From contig KQ965786.1 in NCBI GenBank assembly GCA_001574975.1, positions 124,001-188,000 on the forward strand: a DNA stretch of 64,000 bases, in the 5' to 3' direction. Shown piece by piece: positions 31,827 to 41,993 of the stretch (the first letter of the stretch is position 1; each line of letters begins with the position of its first letter). Origin of the DNA: Gonapodya prolifera JEL478 (taxonomy: Eukaryota > Monoblepharomycota > Monoblepharidomycetes > Monoblepharidales > Gonapodyaceae). The notes under the pieces are model-generated. The model had not been told where the DNA came from and searched no databases. It saw only the letters and a list, made by a program, of their open reading frames with translations. The position numbers were made by a program, and so were the translations under genes.

Positions 31827-33375
31827 CTATCGCTCCAGAAAGTCCCCGACCGCCTTTATGAACTCTGTCCCCCAAACACCGAATTATCTATTGAGTTTTG
31901 GCAAATCGGGTCCCCACTTTACGCTACACTCACCAGCGGGCTTCTCCGCATGCACCCAATGACCAGCCCCCTCGATGGTCTCGATCTTGGCCTGCGAGAA
32001 CAGTTGCCGGATGTCGGGGTACACGTCGGGGAGGATGTAGTCCGAGAGCCCACCGCGGAGGAAGAGCGTCTGTGGGGAACAGGGGCAGGTGTGGGAGGTG
32101 TGATGGAAACGGTTGGGCGAGGCGGACTTACGGGTCGAGAGAACGAAACGGACTGGCGGGCGTAGGGAAACGCCCTGTGCAGAGTGCGTTGGGTGACGTT
32201 TGGTCGCGGGGAAAGGCGGGCAGCAAACTTGTCCCTACCAAATGTCGTTCATTGATGCCCCGATAGTTTCCAGGTTGGACGTCAGGGTCAATCCGTCGTC
32301 TACCACGAATCCAAACCTTTGTCAGCTCACACCCGGCAGCGCGGCATCACCCCCGCGATCGCCCACCATCCATCCGAAAGTTCGTAAGCAAAAACTTGCG
32401 CACCGACGACTCGGGAACGTTCGGGGCTAGGATCCGCTCAGCCTCCGAGTGGGTCCGCGGCCGCGCGGCCGCGACTTGCTGCATGGCTTCGATGTAGTCG
32501 TCGAATGTGGTGTTTGGTTTCAGCGCGACTTGGAGAAGGCGGTTGGTGAGGTCCTGGCTGGTGTGTTGTAAGTTTCGCACGTACCGGGCGCAATGTCCAA
32601 AACGATAAGTTTGGTGATTGCAGGGTGCCCTTCGAGGCTGCACGTCTTGTGACAGAGAGGAAGAGGAATGCCCAGGTTGCGTACTTACGCCAGGTGCATT
32701 GAAGCCTTTCCACCCCTGTATGAAAGAACCACCGTACGTCGGATATACTAAAATCGCCGCACAGTCCAGACAAGAGCACAGAAGCTTACATTGAATGTCC
32801 CAAGAGCACCAGCTGCGACAACTTCAAATCGCGAAACAATTGCTGATTATATAAATGCGTGAGGAAACCAGCAATATATATGCATTCAAATCAACGTGTC
32901 ATCGTACGCTCAAATCCTCTGCCATCGATGGATACGACATGGACTGCGTGTGCGGGCTTTCCCCGTGATTCCGCAAATCCACCGGGTACACCGCACTAAC
33001 GGGTGTGCGTTGCGCCAGCGCCTTTGCAACAGATCGCCAGTTTCGCTTGGATCCAAACAGCCCGTGCGCGATCACCAGAGGGGGCTGCGATGGGTGCAGA
33101 CCGTCGAACTTTTCGTACGCTAAGGTGACACTCGACCCGCTACCGTGGCGGGGGGGTGGGAGATCGGACGCGCTGGTTGCGAGGCATCTTCGTGCGCCAA
33201 TTGGATTTCCGACTGTTCGGCCAGCGAGCAGTTGGGCAGGTTTGCGACGGCCAGTTGGAGATGTTGGAAGGCGATGCTGCCCAGAGAGTGCCGATGGGCA
33301 CAAAGCCACGGCACACTTTAGCGACAGAGCGAGTTTGAACGACGCATTGCAGTGCAGCGTTGCAGAGCGCAGCAT
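31827..33375 (-). CDS. ABHD11-type alpha/beta hydrolase, probably mitochondrial
   Basis: Alpha/beta-hydrolase of the ABHD11 (yeast Imo32/Eat1-like) group, serine esterases located in mitochondria. The chosen start at 33375 (MLRSATLHCNASFKLALSL) gives a basic, hydroxylated presequence; a longer start at 33456 is possible. The fold shows PPLVIAHGLFGSKRNWRSVA with the HGLFGS oxyanion motif, PVDLRNHGESPHT, QLVLLGHSM joined over an intron to GGKASMHLA (nucleophile Ser in GHSMGG), HPAITKLIVLDIAP, TTFDDYIEAMQQVAAARP and VRKFLLTNF. The C-terminal exons have TLFLRGGLSDYILPDVYPDI and ETIEGAGHWVHAEKP (catalytic His), then EFIKAVGDFLER with a stop at 31827-31829. The triad Ser, Asp and His are all present. 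The start codon is 138 bp from that of the divergent RBR ligase gene. Confidence 0.88.
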
Positions 33376-33513
33376 AAATGCAAAAATAAGGGGAATGCTG
33401 TGGCCACGGAGTGGGACAACCAATTCGATCGCATCGTGCCCATTACACGCAAGCAAATCACCTCCCCTTCCCCCCTCCCTTCCCCCTTTTTCTCATCTTC
33501 TTCGTGAATCCGG

Positions 33514-36151
33514 ATGGCCACGTTCGAGGGAGAAACGCCGTTCCCCACGGCCAGGTCCAACCGGCTGTCCTCCAATAACGGAAGTCGGAGCTCCTCTCCA
33601 GCGCACACGCAGCGGTCACCTCGAGAACGGGTTCTCAGAGACATTGTGGCTGCGTTTCCTGATATCGACCCTGTCTACTTGAACGAGTGTTTGAGTAATT
33701 ACGAATTGTCACAACCAGAGCTGGTTGCTGCCAGGGTCATGGAGAAGCTTACGGTCTTGAATGCCGGAGAGTATCCAAAGGTGCCGCCTCGAAGGAACGA
33801 TACCCAGAGTGTTGCATCGTCGGATGAGAGCACCAACGGGGACAACGGGGCATTGAATCTTAGCGACCTGAACCGAGGACCGAAGAGGGCAGCGACGGCC
33901 CTCACAATTGCACGTATCGGACGGGATCCGAACAGTTTGGAAGCGCGAAACGCGTATCTGGAAATGTACGTGCTTTCTTCCGCCAACACCTCTGCTGTAA
34001 TCTAAAAGTTCTCTGTAGCCTTTCGGACGCGTTCCCGGACGCAGATGTGTCTTTTCTCCGCGAATGCATTCTTGAAACGACATGCAACGTTGTCTTTAGT
34101 GTTGCAGACCGCCTTCTCCCTTCCGCTACACCCCGTGTCCCTCGCCAGCCTCCTGAAAATCTTGCACCACCAACTTCCTCCTATCCGACCCGTCTCCACC
34201 AGACACCTTTATCTCGATCAGAATTTTTCCGCACGGAAGTATACCAACGTGGAGTGCGCAACCACTTGTACAACACCTTCCCCAAAGTCGCCAAATCGAC
34301 AATAAGAGCAGTAGTCGCGGAATGCAACCACGACTTCATCGAAGCGCACAGCCGCCTCAAGGAGATGGATGAACGCAGCTGGGTGCCCAGCTTTCTAGCA
34401 ACCCTTTTCCGCCCGCGGTCATCTATCGCCGAAATGAATCACCCGGAAGTCTTGGCCGACATTGCTGAGTTGGAGAGACGACAATGTGCCCAAGAGGTTG
34501 CTGGTGACTTTGACGTGGCGTGTACCCTCAACCGCCAGCAGTACGAGTCCGAGGGCCAAGCCATCGGGTGCGCTTGCTGCTTCTCCGATTTTCCGTTTGA
34601 GGATCTCGTGGCGTGTCCTGCAGGACACTTGTTTTGCCGAACCTGTATATCTTCGCAGATCAACGAAGGACTTTTTGGACAATCACGCCTTAACGGCCGA
34701 CCACTCACCTGCTTTTCGATCGAAGCGTGCCCTGAGGTCTTCGAAGATGCCGCGCTGCAACGGGTGCTGCCACCCGATGTGTTTGAACGTTACGCGCGCC
34801 AATGTGTCACCGGTATTCTTGATTCGGCGGGACTTCCGTACGTGATCTGTCCTTGGTGTCGCTACGCCGAGGTGGACAACGACAGGGAAGACGAGGAAAG
34901 CCGAAGAGCGAGGTCCTTCAGTTCGAGGATGCGCAGGATACTTGGTTGGCCGGAACCACCTCCGCCTCCTGTTATTCATCGGATTGAGCCCGCAATCGCG
35001 CATGCAGAACCCCATGTTTTACCCCGAAGATACGCCGGAAGGGATCCGGAATGGGAGTTTCGCGTGAAAGCTCTGGTTTGGTCCGCAGTGTTTTTTGCGG
35101 CGCCTATTGTTACAGTGGAGGTTGCCTCGTTTCTGCTCACGATAGCGGTGTGGACCTCGTGCTTGGGTCCGGCAACTTTGCGTGCCGCCATCATCGCGGC
35201 AGCAACACGGCTGCAGAACTTTTGCATGATGATTTTGTCGTCCTTGAGGCAGCGCTTTGGTCAGCAAAGAATACGACCGGCTCGTATCCTTCATTGCCAG
35301 AACACGGGATGTAGCAAAAGCAGTTGCCTCGAGTGTGGGGCGGAGTGGGTTGGGCTGCACCGATGCCACGAGCGGGAGGAAGAGTCACTGAGGTTATACG
35401 TGGAAAGAAGGATGACGGTAGCGCTGTTGCGAACTTGCCCGCGTTGCCAAATTCACTTCACGAAGTTGGATGGTGAGGATATGTTATCCTTCAGTTATTT
35501 CATGAACGTTCATAATGACTTCTCAAAACACACACAGGTTGCAAGTTAGTCTCATTTGTTCCAGGTCGTTCTTTTTCTTTATTAATTCCTCTTTCCATAT
35601 GAATGCAGTCACATGACATGCCCACGTGAGTCTTCTCTCTATTCTCCCAGACATGTGATAGGTTTTTTTCACAACCCCGTCCTTTCAGAGTGTCAGTATC
35701 ACATTTGTTATATATGTCGCAGGGATATCAGTACAGAGGGTTACCAGCACTTCTGTACCCATTTCAGACCGTACGGTGGACGCTGTTCCCAATGCTCGCA
35801 GGTTCGTCCGCGCAGGTTGGGGGAGGAGCAGGGTGTTGTACCAGGTTTGGGGGCTGGGCACCGAAAGACGGAGAAATAGTGCTTGTTTGGGGTTTGTCTG
35901 CTCACCAACTCACCGTCTACCCTTCCCCCTGCTTCTGCCGTCCCCCTTCTCCCTTCCACCCCTCACTGTCCCTCCCACTCTCCTTCCACACCGACCCTAA
36001 CCCATAGTGTGGTCTGTATGAGCGTGAGAACGACGACCAGGTCCGCTCTGAGGCAGCTGCACGGGCGGTGGATGAATGGCTCGCCGCCCACCCCGAAGTT
36101 AAGGATGGCCGGAGGATGGTGAGACAATTGAGACTGGGCCTTCCATTGTGA
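33514..36151 (+). CDS. RBR (RING-IBR-RING) E3 ligase, RNF216/TRIAD3 type
   Basis: RBR ubiquitin ligase that accepts ubiquitin on a RING2 cysteine. Exon 1 (33514 to about 33962) is serine-rich with a CUE-like helical segment (VLRDIVAAFPDIDPVYLNEC); exon 2 (34020-35472) begins with a second copy (LSDAFPDADVSFLRECILE). RING1 is IGCACCFSDFPFEDLVAC..GHLFCRTC; the IBR has YVICPWCRYAEVD. Between IBR and RING2 are hydrophobic stretches (ALVWSAVFFAAPIVTVEVAS, LLTIAVWTSCLGP) that may be membrane spans. RING2 is LRTCPRCQIHFTKLDGCNHM, TCPQCQYHICYICRRDIS, followed by the RNF216 helix motif YQHFCTHFR..GRC..C. RING2 is assembled from a 7-nt exon (35538-35544), a 17-nt exon (35609-35625) and 35689-35801. The last exon (36008-36151) is LYERENDDQVRSEAAARAV. 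The catalytic RING2 cysteine is in GCNHMTC. Function and substrates are unknown here. Confidence 0.88.
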
Positions 36152-36378
36152 TGCATTTCTGGCCTTTGCAGATTTCTGTTTGTTTTGCACTAAGAGTAGT
36201 AGCCATAACTTTGCATTCAAAAGGCGGGGTCAATTAGTGATTCCCCTTCGTTCTCACTCCTGTTTTTCATCTCGCAAATCATTAATTATTGTTGTCTGAC
36301 AACGAAAGTGAAGTACTCACCAAACTCCTGTGGCCGGAAGGACGTGAACGAAGTCAGTTAGCCGAACGTTAGCAATCT

Positions 36379-39300
36379 CGATGGCCAGTGCCAACGGCGG
36401 CCCTTTGTGGAAAAAGCCGCCGAATCCGATTCGCAAGCCTGGTACTCAGGATGTGGTACCTTCCCCCTTCTACCGCGGACTGGGGAAACCACGGGGAACG
36501 TCTGTTGGAGGACATAATGATTCGACTGTCGATCGCGCTGGTACGTTGTTGGACAAAGCAACTCTAGCAAAGAAAGACAATCACCTCTCGTAAATGTACA
36601 GATGTTCCCAATCATCATCTACAACCGTTGAGCATATTCCCACCAACACTCGGGCATACACGGACTTCTGAATCCAGTGTGATTAAGCCTTTGACTGGAG
36701 ACGAATCAGCGTTACGACCACCAACGAGACGTGGACGGAATGGTTTACCTCCTGGCCTTGGGGAGAGTGCCGAAGACCCCATTGAAGTTGACCTCGATGA
36801 TGGCCCCACAAGTAAATTCAATGTAGCACCCCCGCGGAAGAAAAAAGTGGCTCAAATGAAGGCAAAGGTGAGCTTTTTCTGAAATTTGTTTCGTAGCACT
36901 GTCTAACCAGGAGCAAAAGGATGGCTCCATCATACCCACTAATGCCCCCCCGAAACCATTCTTGTTACCTTTGGGACGCGCTTTTGTGGGGAATAAGGAG
37001 CTTGACGGAGACGAATTAACGCTCGTGGTGAACCGTGACGGCTCGGTAGTTATTCGATACAACAACAATAAGCTTGTGGCGATAGAAAATGTTAATTCTC
37101 TCGAGGTACGTTGCTTTTCCTTGCGTGCTCGCCCATAGCTCCTTATCTTTTTCGGGTCAGACATGTTCGGCGGAACCTTCCATGATTGTTCTGACAACAA
37201 CACGACCCCTGGGTCCTGCCTTCACGTCGCACTACGTTCCACGTAGGTGTTGGCAAGCTACTCCTGCTCTTTAATATCCGCCTCAAACTATCTTTACTCA
37301 GATGGGGCGGGGATGGTTACTCCTAAAAGTCAGATTCTTCTCACCGCTAAGAGCTCCGAAGAAGCTGGAGCATTCTTTGCTCAGCTCCAAGAGTTAGATA
37401 ATTGGCGAAATAAGTATAAGGAACTATCGTGGGTTTTTGCGCGGTTTTGCTTGTTTGCTAATTGACAACATAAACCTGGCGAATTTCAAGGAAAACCCCA
37501 GTCCGCCTTGATGAACTTTGTAACACTCTAAAGTCTCTTGAAAATATTTCGAGGGCAACTGTTAAAGATGTTTGGTCACCCGAACCCGGGCATTACAACT
37601 CATATGCCGATATGGAAGATTCAATGTCGAAGCCAAAGCAAGGGGCAAGGACTTCGTCCAAGCGCCGGAAAATGTTCGAATCTGACGACGATGATTATGA
37701 ACCGTCTTTTGGGTTAGTCGAAACGTTCGCGGTGTGAAGAATGCACTCATTTACAAATTGGCTTTAGACCGGCGCAAGGTGCCAGCTCTTCGGACAACAA
37801 ACGGAGCAGGTAATGTGACTTCAGTTTTGATCGAATATTGTGTTGGAGTGCCCATTCGTACGATTTCAGTTTTGCAAGAACAACTCGCTCAGCCGCCGCA
37901 ACAACCACCGCGGTCATAACAACACCCACAGTGCCAAAGGAACCGACTAAAGAGTGAGGTTATGATCTGTAGCTCCGATCGTGTCGATTTCCGAGTCCTT
38001 ATAACGGGTTCTCATTCCAGAATCCTTATCTTCGAGAAGGTGGTGATTCACAGTGACGATCTCTTGCGGCTCCAACCAGGCGAATTTTTGAATGACTCAA
38101 TTATTGAGTTTTACCTCAAGTATGTATTGGCTCTATTTAAATTGTGTTGAATGGTCTCATGTTAGTGCTTCTAGGTGGCTCATCCAGAATGTGCCAAATA
38201 ATTCCGGTCTGAATATCAAGGAAGATGTTTATGTTTTCAACAGCTTCTTTTATCAGCACATGACCTCAGGGCAAAATACCGATAAACATGCAATGCACAA
38301 ACGCGTTGCCAAGTGGACATCCAAGGTCGACATTTTCAGCAAGAAGATTCTTGTGGTGCCTATCAACGAGTAGTGAGTCTTGCACTAAAATCATTTCGTC
38401 AACCCTTGTCCTCAGTACACCTCCCGTGCAATCAGCTTGCACTGGTACTGTGTGGTTATCATCAACCCCGGGAAGATTTTGGAAGGAGCAGACGTGTCGC
38501 CCCTCCAACGTTCCGTTCCTGCGCAAGTGCATGAGGACACAGAGTCGCCGAAAACGGTAGATGACGTTGTATTCCACATCGATGGTTCTTCAGACGCTGA
38601 AATGGATGAGCGGGACGATACTGCTGGGAAAGCAAAGGAAGCAAGAGCAGAAAAAGCAGAAATGCCCGCGGCGGGCTCTGAAAGTGAATACTTCGGAGAC
38701 GCCAGTCAAGCAAATCTCTCTGACGGTTCAGACGAGCTTACTTCCGGTGCAACGATGCATCTTCACAGTTCAAATCGCCCAGAAAGGCAAAGTATCGAAA
38801 GAACAGATGGAAATTCAGTAGGAACAAGACAGATGTCAAGTCGAGAGTCTTCTCCAGATCCCATCACTTTACCAGTCTCTCATACACCTTCTAGAGCTCA
38901 AAATTCTCAGCGGGGTAAGCCGAAGTCAAAACAGGCGGCACCCCGTGGCGGTGCACTGGACCGTTTTGTTGACTTCGGGTTAGATGAAGAAGAGCGCCAA
39001 AGGTAATATTTTGAGGATCCATTCAAAAAAAAACTGCACTGGAAATTACGTTTCGTACTACTGTCCATCAGTGGTTACATTGTGGCCTTTGATTCTCTGG
39101 GGAGCATCCACCGTGAGTCGGTCTTATCGACACTACAGGGGTGAGTGCTCGCCCCCACTTCCCACGTTGCAGCGATTAATCACATCGGCACATGTGCCGG
39201 AATCGTCAGATACCTTGAAGTTGAAGCTGTACTGAAAAAACAATGCGTTAAATCCGCCGATGTTTTGAAACGTATTCTTGCAAAGGTGAGTCAACCGAGT

Positions 39301-39769
39301 CGGTTTGAAAAAGCAAGTTGCTCAGCAAATAAGCACATTTGTCTAGGGTGTACCTGTACAATTGAATCATTGTGATTGTGGCGTGAGTGACCATTCCACG
39401 ATCACTTTCGACGTAGTCAACATTGCTTTCTACTCAGGTTTTTGTGAGCAATCCTCCGTTCGCACTTGAGCAATAACGATCACTGTAAGAAATGTTTTAA
39501 TAGCTGCTGGAGTATATTGAAAAGATTCTGCGAGACTTGAACAGATACCTAGGATTGCTTTTGGTATGTGTTACTCTCTTAGTTGCGCATTGCTCTCTTT
39601 CATGGCAGCGTGTTTCCAGTACTCCCATAAACAACCGCGGAGGAGAACCGCTTCATTGTGGTTTGCAGCCAAGGATATGACAAAAAAGAGAATTGAAATT
39701 ACCACACTCATTCAAGACTTGTCGGCGAAGCAACAAGCGGCAAAGTCAGCACCAATCACTGTAGACTGA
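36379..39769 (+). CDS. ULP2: SUMO protease, Ulp2/SENP6-SENP7 type (peptidase C48)
   Basis: Cysteine protease expected to trim SUMO chains in the nucleus. The N-terminal part is disordered with a PH-like region (ELTLVVNRDGSVVIRY, SQILLTAKSSEEAGAFFAQL) and basic patches (KTSSKRRKMFESDDDD). The catalytic domain starts FEKVVIHSDDLLRLQPGEFL, NDSIIEFYLKWL, VYVFNSFFYQHM, VAKWTSKVDIFSKKILVVPI. The His is in HWYCVVII. An inserted acidic/serine-rich segment of about 170 residues follows, then the Asp in YIVAFDSLGSIH, AINHIGTCAGIVRYLEVEAV, and the active-site region VPVQLNHCDCG. The last is completed by a 6-nt exon (39438-39443, Val-Phe) and then LLEYIEKILRDLNRYL (exon from 39504), giving canonical DCGVFLLEY. 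The protein ends KKRIEITTLIQDLSAKQQ with a stop at 39767-39769. The His-Asp insert is characteristic of the Ulp2/SENP6/7 branch. At least a dozen short introns. Confidence 0.9.
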
Positions 39770-39879
39770 TTTGATCTTCTCGTTCGTTTTACCCACATAA
39801 CGATGATACCCGCGTTGTCTTCGCATTCGTCATATATGTATATGCAAAGTTTCCTCGTACATCACATCACGCTAATAGA

Positions 39880-41687
39880 CTAAACCTCGGGGACCTTCGA
39901 GAGTTTCGCAGTAATGGGCTCCCAAGGCTGTGGGGTACTTTTAGAACAGAGAATCGATCAACAGATAGTGCAACTTACAATGTCCATCCATTCACTTGTT
40001 CGGTACATTCTCGCGAATCGAATGAAGAGATCTCCCAACTTCTGGGGTGCTACACCTAACTCTGCGAATCGCAAAGTACCAGCATTTAGCACATCGTCAA
40101 TGTCCATCTGCACAAACATATGTCGCGTTCGTTGGCACCAATTCTAATGGCGATTCAAAATGAGACCACAACTTACGCGTTCCACTTCATCGGGGCTAAT
40201 AATCGGTTGGTTGCTAACTTTGTCCAAAATGGCTGCTTGTGCTCTGAGTAACAGGACATAACATCGATAAACGACATACACACAGTTAGAATGCATGAAA
40301 CATACTTGATAACTCCCTTTGGGAGACTGATAACGACAGGGTTCCGGTGGCTGAGCTCGATCATGACATCAATGACTTGGCGCAGGGTGAACTCTTGATT
40401 TCCTGCGAGCTCAACAGTCTCCCCTGTGGCAATCTCATTCCGAAGGATGGACTCGAGAGCCTCGGCAACGTCACCGACCTGATGATAGGCAATTTCGTGT
40501 TGCTCTGGTGTGGACTTTCTTCGCATCAAAATTCTGTACTTACATAGACGGGACGAATTTTCTGCTGACCATTTTTGACCAACTGTATGGCACGGTAGAA
40601 AACCATAAACGCTATAGCAAGGGAGATGGAGTTAAATCTGAAAACCAAAGTCAACTTGGCAGTGCTCACTTCCATAGCGGTTGAAGAATCGGTCTTCAGC
40701 GCCGTACATTGTCGCCGGGCGGACTATGGTGGCATCAGGAAACTCTTCCCGCACGGCTTGTTCACCATACCACTATATCCGAAAACAACAAAGCTTAACG
40801 CAATACCGTATACGCATTCGCAGAAAACCTCTTACTTTTGTTCGAAGGAACTGGCTGGGAGAGTTCTCGCTCGCATTAAGAGCAGAGACGTGAACGAACT
40901 TCGAGACGCCGTGCTGACGTGCCAATCGTGCAATTCGACGAGGAATATCAATGTGCGTTTCGTCAAACGTGAAGTTTCTTTCAAAGAGGTATTGGTTGAA
41001 TAAACGGTGACATTGTGAAGGCGTTTCATCCATCTTACTTGGTTTTGTAGTCCCTTCCGATAAGATTGTAGACGACATCAGAGTTGCGAAGGGTTTCAAC
41101 AATGGATTTCTCGTCACGTGGTTGGAAGAACTGTAAAGCAAATCTAAACATAAGATGGGAACTCGACCTCTAACCAACGATGCCTACGTTGGAGACCACC
41201 ATCCCCAAATCACCACCAGGCTTCAGATGCTTTTGGTCGTACTCTGTTCCTCTGTACGCTACAACCACCTGGGTTCCACTTCGAGCCAGACGGGGCACAA
41301 CGTATCTTCCCAAGAAGCCAGTGGAGCCGTAAACAGTTGCAACATGGCCTGACACAGATGAACGGCCTCCTGGACCCCTTTTAAGAAAAACCTGCCCAGA
41401 TGATGGCCGAAGGCTGAGGTCCGATTGGAAACGCTATTGGAACGAAAACGCGAATGAGGTTTAAACCGGCCAAGAGGCAATCGAAGCAAGCCTAATACAT
41501 GAGTGTTGTCGCGTTTCGCAATCGCGCGGCATCCTTCCGTCGCGATGCCTGAACCGAACAACTTGGCACTAACCGTGGAGCACACCGCGATGACAGGTCG
41601 CGCGATTGCCACAGGACGTCCAGCGACGGCAGGCGAGGAAAAAGAAATGGCTGCCGCCGAGCCCAGCGTCCTTCCTGCGGATGCCAT
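39880..41687 (-). CDS. Complex I subunit NDUFA9 (39-40 kDa)
   Basis: Accessory subunit of mitochondrial NADH:ubiquinone oxidoreductase with an atypical short-chain-dehydrogenase fold that holds NADPH. The Rossmann start is [20 protein letters not shown], then [20 protein letters not shown] and [10 protein letters not shown]. Further exons give [89 protein letters not shown] and [20 protein letters not shown]. The last exons are [20 protein letters not shown] and [15 protein letters not shown], with a stop at 39880-39882. The 5' end is uncertain: a basic, alanine/serine-rich frame from 41687 ([17 protein letters not shown]) looks like a mitochondrial presequence, but its junction to GRSSVSG was not resolved. 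The gene shows that this fungus keeps respiratory complex I. Confidence 0.9.
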
Positions 41688-41993
41688 TGGAAGTTCCCGG
41701 AGAGGACCGCACTCTACTCTGGAACACTCTTGCACACTTTTCCAAATCAAACGAAACTAACAATCATTCATATTTCCTTCCAACTCAATCACAATGGGAC
41801 CAATTCTCCGTATTGACTTAAGAAAATTATTTCAACTGTGACAAAAAAATTGTTAGGGTAAGATTTTTGCGTGATCGGAAAAGAAACTACCAATTCTCTT
41901 TGTATTACTATGCACAGTCTGCTTGTGCTACGAGGCGAGTTTTAGGCCGGCCGGTGGACATCGTCTAGGCCGCAGCTCTCCCGTCCAACACCA

